This document shows positions 5,408 to 12,990 of a DNA stretch of 13,111 bases, in pieces. Position numbers and translations under genes: made by a program. Origin of the DNA: Brumimicrobium sp964346075 (lineage in GTDB: Bacteria; Bacteroidota; Bacteroidia; Flavobacteriales_D; Crocinitomicaceae); contig CAYFTH010000086.1 in NCBI GenBank assembly GCA_964346075.1, forward strand, positions 1 to 13,111. Direction: 5' to 3'. Position 1 is the stretch's first letter. Each line of letters starts with the position of its first letter. Below the pieces are notes generated by a model. The model was not told the DNA's origin. It searched no databases and saw only the letters and a list, made by a program, of their open reading frames with translations.

Positions 5408-7533
5408 AACTGTGCATGGCCGAAAAACCGAGTGTGGCAAAAGATATTGCCAATGTGATAGGTGCCAACCAACGCAAAGATGGTTACTATGAAGGTAATG
5501 GTTACCAGGTTTCCTGGACTTACGGACATTTATGTACGCTTAAGGAACCTAAGGATTATCTCGAAGAATGGAAATTCTGGAATTTGCGACACTTGCCCAT
5601 GGTTCCTTCGCGCTTTGGTATCAAGGTCATCGAACAAGAGAGTATCCAACGACAGTTTAACATCGTTCAGCGTTTGGTGGAGCACGCCACGGAAGTCATT
5701 AATTGCGGTGATGCGGGCCAGGAAGGAGAAGTGATCCAACGATGGGTCTTGCATAAAGCTAAATGTAAAGTTCCTATCAAACGGTTGTGGATCAGCTCTC
5801 TCACGGAAGAAGCTATTAAAGAGGGATTCGAACAACTCAAAAGTGCACAGCAATTCAACAATTTATATGCAGCGGGAAGTACGCGCGCTATTGGAGACTG
5901 GATACTGGGTATCAATGCCACACGACTGTTTACGAAGAAATTTGGTCATCAAAAACAAGTGCTGTCAATTGGAAGAGTTCAAACGCCTACCTTGGCCATG
6001 ATTGTTAAGCGACAGCTCGAAATTGATCATTTTAAACCACAGGATTATTGGGAACTTCGCACCGTTTATCGCGACACCGAATTTAACAGTGTACTGGGCA
6101 AGATCAAAAAGGAAGAAAAAGCAAAATATGCTCTGGAAAAAATCTCAGAAGCGGAATTTACCATCACCTCATTCGAGCAAAAGGAGGGAAAAGAAAAACC
6201 TCCGCGATTATTCGATTTGACGGCCTTGCAAGTAGAAACCAATAAAAAACTGGGCTACTCGGCCGATCAAACACTGAAACATATTCAAAGTTTATATGAA
6301 AAAAAACTGGTGACGTACCCCCGCGTGGACACAACTTATCTTCCCGAGGATGTCTATCCCAAGATTCCAGGCATCTTGAAAAATTTAAAATACTACCAAG
6401 AACTTGTCGCTCCGATTCTAGAAAGTAAAATTCGGAAGAGTAAACAAGTCTTCGATAATAAAAAGGTTACAGATCACCATGCAATCATCCCGACAGGTGT
6501 CCATCCATCAGGAATTTCTGTCGAAGAGAAACGAGTCTATGACACAGTGGTCAAGCGATTTATTTCAGTTTTCTATCCTGATTGTAAAGTGAGCAATACC
6601 ACCGTTCTCGGAGAAGTGTTGAAGTTGGAATTCAAAGCGACGGGAAAACAGATTCTTGAACCCGGTTGGCGAAAGGTATACGCCGTCGATAAGAATAAAT
6701 CCAAGAATAAGGACGAAAAAATCATGCCCACGTTTGAAAAAGGAGAAAAAGGCACGCATGAACCACGTATTGACCAAAAGAAAACATCGCCACCCAAACC
6801 ATATACGGAAGCTACACTGCTGCGCGCAATGGAAACGGCTGGTAAGCAAGTAGATGATGAAGAAATGCGTGAACTGCTAAAAGATAATGGAATTGGACGC
6901 CCTTCTACCCGTGCGAATATTATTGAGACACTCTTCCGCAGACGCTACATTACGCGTAATCGAAAATCAATCCTCGCTACGCAAACGGGAATTGACCTCA
7001 TCAAGGTTATTGATAATGAAACTTTAAAATCTCCGCAATTGACTGGAGATTGGGAAGGAAAACTACGCCTGATTGAAAAAGGTGAGTTTCAACCAGAGCA
7101 ATTCAAAAAAGAATTGGTAGAAATGGTGGTTAAACTAACCAACGAGGTGTTGTTCAACGAAAAACAACAGACGATTACTATTATTGACGAAGAAGAACTC
7201 AACAATAAAAAGAAAGCTGCTTCCGGAAAAAAAGGTAAAAAACGCGCTACCAGCAAAAAAACAACGATCACAGAACTGCAATGCCCGAAATGCGAACAGG
7301 GAACACTAATAAAAGGTAAAAAAGCCTATGGTTGTGAACGCTTCAAAGCGGGTTGCCAATTTGTAGTTCCCTTTGAGTTTATGGGCAAAAAACTGACGAA
7401 TAAGCAGCTCTCCGATTTGATCCAAAAAGGAAAAACAACTAAGATCAAAGGATTTAAAGTTCCGGGAAGTGATGACAAAAAAGAGGGAAAACTGCAGTTT
7501 ACCGATGATTTTAATATTGAATTAACTGAATAA
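5404..7533 (+). CDS. topB: DNA topoisomerase III (type IA)
   Basis: A 709-residue type IA topoisomerase that passes single DNA strands through a transient 5'-phosphotyrosine break, relaxing negative supercoils and decatenating. The Toprim domain occupies about 1-135, with E7 in MAEKPSVAK and the acidic motif GDAGQEGE (D103, E107, E109). In the main domain, SIGRVQTPTLA (188-198) and VTYPRVDTTYLP place the nucleophile at Y305. After a Lys-rich linker (about 598-619) comes a four-Cys zinc ribbon (C627, C630, C644, C651) and a FMGKKLT...IKGF repeat typical of these C-termini. The motif is usually DxGREGE or DxDREGE; Gln replaces Arg at 106. The ATG at 5404 overlaps the folA stop and fits the family N-terminus better than the upstream in-frame TTG at 5392. 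The next gene starts 4 nt after its stop. Confidence 0.96.
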   Translation: MKLCMAEKPSVAKDIANVIGANQRKDGYYEGNGYQVSWTYGHLCTLKEPKDYLEEWKFWNLRHLPMVPSRFGIKVIEQESIQRQFNIVQRLVEHATEVINCGDAGQEGEVIQRWVLHKAKCKVPIKRLWISSLTEEAIKEGFEQLKSAQQFNNLYAAGSTRAIGDWILGINATRLFTKKFGHQKQVLSIGRVQTPTLAMIVKRQLEIDHFKPQDYWELRTVYRDTEFNSVLGKIKKEEKAKYALEKISEAEFTITSFEQKEGKEKPPRLFDLTALQVETNKKLGYSADQTLKHIQSLYEKKLVTYPRVDTTYLPEDVYPKIPGILKNLKYYQELVAPILESKIRKSKQVFDNKKVTDHHAIIPTGVHPSGISVEEKRVYDTVVKRFISVFYPDCKVSNTTVLGEVLKLEFKATGKQILEPGWRKVYAVDKNKSKNKDEKIMPTFEKGEKGTHEPRIDQKKTSPPKPYTEATLLRAMETAGKQVDDEEMRELLKDNGIGRPSTRANIIETLFRRRYITRNRKSILATQTGIDLIKVIDNETLKSPQLTGDWEGKLRLIEKGEFQPEQFKKELVEMVVKLTNEVLFNEKQQTITIIDEEELNNKKKAASGKKGKKRATSKKTTITELQCPKCEQGTLIKGKKAYGCERFKAGCQFVVPFEFMGKKLTNKQLSDLIQKGKTTKIKGFKVPGSDDKKEGKLQFTDDFNIELTE

Positions 7534-7537
7534 ATTT

Positions 7538-8197
7538 ATGGCACGGACAATTGTTACACTGTTGGCGTTCGTTTTGCTAATTATCTTGCATGGCAACATC
7601 GAAAAAGGATCGCAGACGCTGGGTCTTTCGTTTACGTTTTCTAAAATGCTGCCTTACATGTTGCAAGGAATTGTGCTGATCGTTCTGCTAGTAGAAGTTT
7701 ACCGTACATTTTTGATGCAACTCCCGTTGATGTTGAGAAGGTTATTGGGATTGATTGTGCTTATCGGCAGTGGCGGCGTTGCTTTTGCTATACATCCGAT
7801 TTACGAAGGCGATTTTAAACACGAATACCGACCGGTGATTTTTAGCGGGAAGTCTTCACAACAACTCCATGATGGGTTAACCATGATCGTATTGCCCGGT
7901 TGCCCCTACTGCTACGAACGCGTGGAGGACCTGAATCGTTTCGTTGAACTCTATCCTGCAGAAGCCGTTCATATTCAAGTTATCAATAAAGATTCGCTTG
8001 CGCTGAAAGAATATCGTGAGCGCGCCCACGAGCTGATTGAGGTGTCTTTCGCTAAGAATCAAAAAACCCTGAGCAGCATTACTGGTAAACGCTACCCGAG
8101 CTTTATTTACATGCGCCAGGAGACCAATAAAGCAATGCTATGGAATAACAACGGATTTGGTGTAGCTGCCATGGATTTTATATTAGATCAACAGTAA
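7538..8197 (+). CDS. Membrane-anchored thioredoxin-fold protein with CPYC
   Basis: A 219-residue protein with about three hydrophobic segments (about 4-18, 38-54, 65-86), followed by a soluble domain of about 130 residues. That domain has a strand MIVLPG leading into C122-P-Y-C125, the glutaredoxin/thioredoxin-type redox pair, and a later RYPSFIYM with P187 in the place of the conserved cis-Pro. This supports a thioredoxin fold. With three spans the domain would be on the opposite side from the N-terminus, probably the periplasm, but this is inferred. I do not recognise a named family. It is the last gene of the thyA operon and starts 4 nt after topB. It has no obvious metabolic link to nucleotide synthesis, so co-transcription may be only positional. 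Confidence 0.75.
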   Translation: MARTIVTLLAFVLLIILHGNIEKGSQTLGLSFTFSKMLPYMLQGIVLIVLLVEVYRTFLMQLPLMLRRLLGLIVLIGSGGVAFAIHPIYEGDFKHEYRPVIFSGKSSQQLHDGLTMIVLPGCPYCYERVEDLNRFVELYPAEAVHIQVINKDSLALKEYRERAHELIEVSFAKNQKTLSSITGKRYPSFIYMRQETNKAMLWNNNGFGVAAMDFILDQQ

Positions 8198-8254
8198 TTT
8201 CAGTATTTTAGATTTAACATTTTGAGATTAAAGTTATAGTTGATTAATAATCCT

Positions 8255-8449
8255 CCACCCTCTCCACTCTTGCTCCACACTCTCTACTCTTGCTNNNNNN
8301 NNNNNNNNNNNNNNNNNNNNNNNNNNNNNNNNNNNNNNNNNNNNNNNNNNNNNNNNNNNNNNNNNNNNNNNNNNNNNNNNNNNNNNNNNNNNNNCTCTCC
8401 ACTCTTGCTCCACACTCTCTACTCTTGCTGAATACTCAATACTCTTGCT
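8255..8449. repeat. 20-bp tandem repeat interrupted by the assembly gap
   Basis: Complete units end in CTCTTGCT at 8274, 8294, 8429 and 8449, and a partial unit ends at 8409. The second half of each unit is nearly constant (actcttgct) while the first half varies (ccaccctctcc, ccacactctct, gaatactcaat). The 35 nt at 8260-8294 are identical to 8395-8429, on either side of the N run. One strand is almost pure pyrimidine. The array fills the convergent junction between the thyA operon and clpX. The true copy number is unknown. Confidence 0.85.
8295..8394. other. Scaffold gap (100 N)
   Basis: Exactly 100 undetermined bases, a conventional placeholder for a gap of unknown length. It lies inside the tandem repeat, so the assembly probably broke on the repeat. 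Open frames running through the N run are artefacts. Confidence 0.98.
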
Positions 8450-8459
8450 CAAGCCCCCA

Positions 8460-9713
8460 CTACGCTGCCTTCATCTTCGCCATTTTTGAACGGGCAAACT
8501 GTGCTTTCGCATAGGCTAATGTCACGCGGTATTCTTTGAGTTCATCTTTCTTCGAGGGTATATCAAACATTGCTTCCGTGAGAATCGCTTCACATATTGA
8601 TCGCAATCCACGCGCACCCAATTTAAATTCAATGGCTTTTTCTACAATAAAGTCCAGAACGTCACTGTCAAATTTCAAGTCGATCCCATCAATTTCGAAC
8701 AGTTTAACATACTGCTTCACCAAAGCATTCTTCGGCTCCGTTAAGATTCTGCGTAATGCTTTTGCATCAAGTGGGTTCAAGTAAGTCAACACCGGAAAGC
8801 GTCCGATCAACTCAGGAATTAATCCAAATTCTTTCAAATCCGTTGGATTGATAAACTCCAAAAGATTTTCTTTATCAATACGTTCTTCTTCTGAGTTGGA
8901 GAAACCAATCGTTTGACGATTCACGCGACGTGCAATTAATTTTTCAATTCCATCAAAGGCACCACCACAAATGAACAAAATGTTCTGTGTATTCACTTTG
9001 ACCATTTTTTGCTCTGGATGTTTACGCCCCCCTTGAGGTGGAACGCTCACTTCTGTGCCTTCCAATAATTTCAATAGAGCTTGTTGCACACCTTCTCCTG
9101 AAACGTCACGCGTAATCGATGGATTATCGCTTTTCCGCGCTATTTTGTCAATCTCATCTATAAATATGATGCCGCGTTCAGCTGCTTTGGCGTTATAATC
9201 TGCCGCCTGGAGTAAGCGCGAAAGAATACTTTCAACATCTTCACCAACGTATCCTGCCTCTGTCAACACCGTAGCGTCGGCAATGCAGAAAGGTACGTTT
9301 AACATTTTTGCAATCGTCTTGGCCAACAATGTTTTACCTGTACCTGTTCGTCCTACAAGTACAACATTCGACTTATCGATTTCGATATCATCTTCATCAA
9401 CCCGCTGATTCAATCGTTTATAATGATTGTAGACTGCAACAGACATCGTTTTTTTTGCCGCCAGCTGACCAATAACATATTCATCGAGGTGATCCTTGAG
9501 TTCAATTGGTTTCATTAAATTCAAAGGCGCATCAGCATCACCTTCTTCCTGACCAATACTGTTGTTACTGTTGTTGGGAATTTCTTCCTTCACAATTGAT
9601 TGTGCCTGAATAATACAGTTATCACATATATGTCCGGAAATACCGGCAATCAGCAGTCGCACCTGACTCTTTGGGCGACCACAAAACGAACATGTTGTTT
9701 CTTTCTTGCTCAT
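8460..9713 (-). CDS. clpX: ATP-dependent Clp protease ATP-binding subunit ClpX
   Basis: AAA+ unfoldase that recognises, unfolds and feeds proteins into ClpP. It has 417 residues. The N-terminal zinc-binding domain has C8, C11, C30 and C33. Then come Walker A GRTGTGKT (121-128), pore loop GYVG (154-157), Walker B IIFIDE (182-187), the RKH loop (230-232), the ClpP-docking IGF tripeptide (269-271), and sensor 2 in LGARGLRSI. All key parts are intact; Arg in place of the common Pro as the second residue of Walker A is a mild variation. It lies 60 nt downstream of clpP on the same strand. The spacer holds its own promoter and a terminator-like hairpin ending 10 nt before the ATG, so its expression may be uncoupled from clpP. 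Confidence 0.98.
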   Translation of the reverse strand: MSKKETTCSFCGRPKSQVRLLIAGISGHICDNCIIQAQSIVKEEIPNNSNNSIGQEEGDADAPLNLMKPIELKDHLDEYVIGQLAAKKTMSVAVYNHYKRLNQRVDEDDIEIDKSNVVLVGRTGTGKTLLAKTIAKMLNVPFCIADATVLTEAGYVGEDVESILSRLLQAADYNAKAAERGIIFIDEIDKIARKSDNPSITRDVSGEGVQQALLKLLEGTEVSVPPQGGRKHPEQKMVKVNTQNILFICGGAFDGIEKLIARRVNRQTIGFSNSEEERIDKENLLEFINPTDLKEFGLIPELIGRFPVLTYLNPLDAKALRRILTEPKNALVKQYVKLFEIDGIDLKFDSDVLDFIVEKAIEFKLGARGLRSICEAILTEAMFDIPSKKDELKEYRVTLAYAKAQFARSKMAKMKAA

Positions 9714-9722
9714 AAAATTGGT

Positions 9723-9754
9723 AAAAAAAAGGCCAATTCGAAAATTGACCTTTT
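9723..9754 (-). terminator. Terminator-like hairpin with UUCG loop in clpX leader
   Basis: On the minus strand AAAAGGTCAATT (9754-9743), loop TTCG (9742-9739) and AATTGGCCTTTT (9738-9727) form a 12-bp stem with one G-U pair. A run of eight T follows (9730-9723). This is a good intrinsic terminator for clpP transcripts. It also lies within the leader of any transcript from the clpX promoter at 9765-9795. Confidence 0.75.
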
Positions 9755-9764
9755 AAATTCGTTA

Positions 9765-9795
9765 CAAAGATAGTTATTTCGACTTGCGTAGCAAA
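9765..9795 (-). promoter_or_regulatory. clpX promoter, Bacteroidota type
   Basis: Minus-strand TTTG (9792-9795), 19 nt, then TATCTTTG (9765-9772) matches the phylum consensus exactly. The -33 element is inside the end of clpP and the -7 element sits next to the clpP stop codon. The start point would be near 9758-9760, just upstream of the hairpin. Confidence 0.6.
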
Positions 9796-10442
9796 ACTTC
9801 ATCGACCATACCGTAATCCTTAGCTTCTTTAGCTGTCATCCAGTAATCTCGGTCTGAATCTTCCTCTACTTTATCAAAAGGTTTTTTCGTGTGATCAGCA
9901 ATGATCTCGTAAAGCTCCTTTTTCAATTTCAAAATTTCGCGCGTAGTAATTTCAATATCAGAAGCTTGACCTTGTGCGCCTCCTAATGGCTGGTGAATCA
10001 TAACCCGTGAGTGTCTCAAGGCTGTTCGTTTTCCTTCTGCGCCGGCACACAGCAGTACAGCCCCCATTGAAGCGGCTAAACCTGTACAGATGGTCGCCAC
10101 ATCAGGACTAATATACTGCATGGTGTCATACATACCTAGACCGGCGTAGACACTCCCTCCCGGTGAATTCAAATAAATCTGAATATCTTTTTTCGGGTCA
10201 ACAGACTCTAAAAACAAGAGCTGCGCGTTGATAATATTCGCCACCTGGTCATTAATACCTGTACCCAGAAAAATAATGCGATCCATCATCAATCGCGAAA
10301 ATACGTCCATCTGTGTCATGTTCAACTGGCGTTCCTCTATAATGTATGGAGTTAATGAAGACTCAATGTAATTTCCTAGATGTGTACTATTGATCCCCAT
10401 GTGCTTGGTTGCAAACTTCTTAAATTCGTCTCTATCGTGCAT
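9774..10442 (-). CDS. clpP: ATP-dependent Clp protease proteolytic subunit ClpP
   Basis: Serine peptidase forming the double-heptamer chamber that works with ClpX. It has 222 residues. The catalytic triad is S125 in GLAASMGAVLL, H150 in VMIHQPLGG and D199 in DSDRDYWM, with the same spacing as in E. coli ClpP (25 and 49 residues). Other family segments are DRIIFLGTGINDQVAN and YLNSPGGSVYAG. The first 30 or so residues precede the mature start expected from homologues and may be a processed propeptide. It is the upstream gene of the clpP-clpX pair and divergent from the Nif3 gene. A palindrome lies about 35-50 nt upstream of the start. Confidence 0.98.
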   Translation of the reverse strand: MHDRDEFKKFATKHMGINSTHLGNYIESSLTPYIIEERQLNMTQMDVFSRLMMDRIIFLGTGINDQVANIINAQLLFLESVDPKKDIQIYLNSPGGSVYAGLGMYDTMQYISPDVATICTGLAASMGAVLLCAGAEGKRTALRHSRVMIHQPLGGAQGQASDIEITTREILKLKKELYEIIADHTKKPFDKVEEDSDRDYWMTAKEAKDYGMVDEVLLRKSK

Positions 10443-10467
10443 GTTGTTGTTATTTCAAATTTGACGT

Positions 10468-10494
10468 TAAATATACAATTCCCGTTGGAAATTG
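10468..10494 (-). promoter_or_regulatory. Possible clpP promoter element with palindrome
   Basis: The minus strand has TATATTTA (10468-10475), one base off TAnnTTTG. Next to it, an imperfect palindrome CAATTCCC-gtt-GGAAATTG (10476-10494, plus-strand reading) fills exactly the 19-nt slot where the spacer would be. No TTTG lies at the -33 position. The palindrome could be an operator; this is weak. Confidence 0.25.
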
Positions 10495-10691
10495 TTGGGA
10501 TAAACCGCATAGAATTTGCTTATGACGACCACATCAACGAACAAATACAATATATCAAACAGAGAAAACATATCCATCCTTCAATATGGTAAACACCGTT
10601 GAGAAAACCGTTGAATTTCAATAAAAACTAAGGCGGCATCAAAGATGCTTTACCGAACATATTCTCTATATTCGTGAGTAAAGTTGAAAAC

Positions 10692-11798
10692 ATGAAGGAA
10701 AAACAAACCATAAGTACAATTACATCGTTTCTGGAACAACGAGCTCCGTTGTCGAGTCAAGAATCCTATGACAATTCAGGATTAATTGCAGGCGATCCTT
10801 CTGAGGCAGTACAAGGTGTACTGTTAGCGTTGGATTGCACCGAGGCAGTTGTGGATGAAGCGATCGAAGTGGGCGCAAACATGATCATTGCCCACCACCC
10901 TATCGTTTTTAAGGGAATAAAAAAACTCAACGGAAATAATTATGTTGAACGAACGGTGATCAAAGCGATCAAAAATGATATTGCCATCTACGCCATACAT
11001 ACCAACCTGGACAATTATCGCTTTGGTGTCAATCAGGAAATTGGTAAGCGTATAGGTCTTGAAAACCTGAACATTCTTTCCCCGGCAAAAAATGCACTTA
11101 AAAAGCTGATCGTTTTTTGTCCTGAGAAGAATACAGCCGAAGTATCACAGGCAATGTTTCAGGCGGGTGCAGGAAATATCGGTGAATATGACGAATGCAG
11201 CTTCGAAACCCAGGGTCAAGGTGGATTTCGGCCCAATGAAGCAGCCAACCCTGCTATTGGTGAACGGGGACAACGCGAAACCGTCCACGAACACAAAATT
11301 GAGGTCATCGTTTCCTCGCACCAGCTGTCGCGCGTTTTATCGGCTATGAACACCGCTCACCCTTACGAGGAAGTCGCACATGACATCATAACGCTCGATA
11401 ACAAAAATCAATACGAGGGCGCGGGAATGGTCGGCGAACTTCCAGAACCCATGGAAACCACTGCATTTCTGGAACACCTCAAGAGGACATTCGACTGTTC
11501 CGTCATCCGCCACACGCAGCTACTCAAAGACAACATTCAACGGGTTGCTTTCTGCGGTGGAGCCGGGAGTTTTTTATTGAACGCGGCAAAAGGAAAAAAA
11601 GCCGATATTTACATCACGGGAGATTTCAAATATCACGAGTTTTTTGATGCAGAAAATGATATCGTCATCGCTGACATTGGTCATTACGAAAGCGAACAAT
11701 TTACACCGAACTTACTTCTTAGTATTTTGAAGAAAAATTTTATTAACTTTGCATTTCATTTAAGTAAGGTGAATACAAATCCTATTAATTATTTTTAG
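10692..11798 (+). CDS. Nif3-family dinuclear metal centre protein
   Basis: A 368-residue member of the Nif3/YbgI family, which forms toroidal hexamers with a two-metal site. Metal ligands are visible at H68-H69 in IAHHPIVFKG, H103 and D107 in AIHTNLDNYRFG, and H331/E333 in IGHYESEQF. A PII/CutA-like insert of about 100 residues (about 138-240) separates the two halves, as in the long form of the family. The biochemical function of the family is not firmly established. The ATG at 10692 is preferred: MKEKQTISTITSFLEQ fits the family N-terminus. The in-frame GTG at 10674 would fall within or upstream of a likely -7 element, TATATTCG (10667-10674). The gene is divergent from clpP and followed 5 nt later by its usual partner, the zinc-ribbon gene. 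Confidence 0.93.
   Translation: MKEKQTISTITSFLEQRAPLSSQESYDNSGLIAGDPSEAVQGVLLALDCTEAVVDEAIEVGANMIIAHHPIVFKGIKKLNGNNYVERTVIKAIKNDIAIYAIHTNLDNYRFGVNQEIGKRIGLENLNILSPAKNALKKLIVFCPEKNTAEVSQAMFQAGAGNIGEYDECSFETQGQGGFRPNEAANPAIGERGQRETVHEHKIEVIVSSHQLSRVLSAMNTAHPYEEVAHDIITLDNKNQYEGAGMVGELPEPMETTAFLEHLKRTFDCSVIRHTQLLKDNIQRVAFCGGAGSFLLNAAKGKKADIYITGDFKYHEFFDAENDIVIADIGHYESEQFTPNLLLSILKKNFINFAFHLSKVNTNPINYF
11744..11751 (+). promoter_or_regulatory. -7 element inside the Nif3 gene end
   Basis: TAACTTTG is an exact TAnnTTTG match located 53 nt before the zinc-ribbon ATG. A TTTTG lies upstream (11725-11729), but at 14 nt it is closer than the usual spacing. It could give the downstream gene extra transcription independent of Nif3. 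Confidence 0.35.
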
Positions 11799-11803
11799 CA
11801 TTT

Positions 11804-12559
11804 ATGGCAACAAAATCAAAGGCTAAATCCAATGCAACAATCGCAGAGCGATTAGATGCGCTTTCAAATCTACAGCAAATCGATTCAGAAATTGATCGTC
11901 TGTTGACCGTTCGTGGTGAGCTTCCTTTGGAGGTGGAAGATCTGGAAGATGATATCCACGGATTGGACAAACGCGTGAATAAACTTCAAGAAGAGCTGGA
12001 TGAGATCGATCAGGAAATCAGCGATCGAAAAAATGAACAAAAAGAGGCTCAAGCCGCAATTTTATCTTACAAAGAAAAACAAGATAACGTAAGAAATAAT
12101 CGTGAATTTGAATCGCTTGAGAAAGAAATCGAATATCAAGAATTAGAAATTCAGCTTCACGAGAAAAAATCGAAAGAAGCTAAGGCGCGTTTAGAACACA
12201 AGAAAGAAGTACTCGACGAAGCACAAGAAAAATTAGACCTCAGAAAACAAGACCTTGATAAGAAAAAGTCTGAGCTGGATGAAATCGTGGCTGAAACTGA
12301 GAAAGAGGAGGAGAAATTGCGAAAGAAGTCTGAAAAGGCACGCAAGAAACTCGACGATCACCTCACCAAGGCGTATGATCGCTTGCGGTCAAGTGCGAAA
12401 AATGGTCTTGCCGTTGTCCCGGTGGATCGTGACTCTTGTGGCGGATGTTTTAATCGCATTCCCCCGCAACGGCAGCTCGATATTGTTCAAAAGAAAAAGA
12501 TTATCATCTGTGAACATTGCGGAAGAATATTAGTCCCTACTGACAATTTCGCCGATTAG
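11804..12559 (+). CDS. Coiled-coil zinc-ribbon protein (DUF164 / CT398-like)
   Basis: A 251-residue protein of the DUF164 zinc-ribbon family (chlamydial CT398 type). About residues 20-195 form a long, highly charged antiparallel coiled coil rich in E, K and L. A basic segment follows, and then a C4 zinc ribbon with C212, C215, C236 and C239 in CGGCFNRIPPQ and CEHCGRIL. The middle of the coil has the conserved DNVRNNREFESLEKEIEYQE, characteristic of this family. Its partnership with Nif3 immediately upstream (5-nt gap) is widespread in bacteria, suggesting a shared process that is still poorly defined. It is the last gene before a strong terminator and may be partly driven by the internal -7 element. 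Confidence 0.93.
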   Translation: MATKSKAKSNATIAERLDALSNLQQIDSEIDRLLTVRGELPLEVEDLEDDIHGLDKRVNKLQEELDEIDQEISDRKNEQKEAQAAILSYKEKQDNVRNNREFESLEKEIEYQELEIQLHEKKSKEAKARLEHKKEVLDEAQEKLDLRKQDLDKKKSELDEIVAETEKEEEKLRKKSEKARKKLDDHLTKAYDRLRSSAKNGLAVVPVDRDSCGGCFNRIPPQRQLDIVQKKKIIICEHCGRILVPTDNFAD

Positions 12560-12581
12560 ATAAGGCTTGAAATCAAATGAT

Positions 12582-12615
12582 AAAAAGGAGATGCTTAACG
12601 GATCTCCTTTTTTTT
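12582..12615 (+). terminator. Intrinsic terminator after the zinc-ribbon gene
   Basis: AAAAAGGAGAT (12582-12592) and ATCTCCTTTTT (12602-12612) form a perfect 11-bp stem with a 9-nt loop. A run of eight T (12608-12615) follows. It lies 22 nt after the stop codon and closes the Nif3-zinc-ribbon transcript. Confidence 0.92.
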
Positions 12616-12848
12616 GTATCCGAGCTATTCCCTTCAGCGATTATGGATTAACGCAATTTTTAGGTTGCTCCTTTATTTTTTCATTATAAAGAGTTGGGTT
12701 ACCAACTTAGGTCGTAAAAACTAACGTAATCGTGAGAGATACAATTTCAGATTGTTCAAGATAAACATTAAATGAATATGCATAACTTTACTAGGAATAG
12801 CTCAAAATGCTTTATTTACTTTTTATTCACAAGTTGTATGTCTTTTTT

Positions 12849-12936
12849 GTGTTCATGAGCTCACGTTGTTCGGTTCGCATTACTCACTTTTGTGAGTTTT
12901 AAAAGTGTTCGTGAGCTCCCTTCGGTCGGTTGCTCC
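12849..12936. repeat. Two degenerate direct repeats around a hairpin
   Basis: GTGTTCATGAGCTC (12849-12862) and GTGTTCGTGAGCTC (12905-12918) differ at one base. Both are followed by a related TTCGGT-type tail. Between them CTCAC (12883-12887) pairs with GTGAG (12892-12896) over a TTTT loop. Alternatively, CACTTTT (12885-12891) pairs with AAAAGTG (12901-12907). Confidence 0.6.
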
Positions 12937-12990
12937 AAAAAGTAACAAAAATATCTAGCGCTTAATAGTTGATCTCGTTTGCACTTCTGA

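Noticed and set aside
8234..8514. Open frames running through the N run and repeat.
   Set aside because: They exist only because undetermined bases contain no stop codons.
10674..10691. GTG start for the Nif3 gene.
   Set aside because: The extra six residues do not fit the family N-terminus, and the GTG falls at the likely -7 element.
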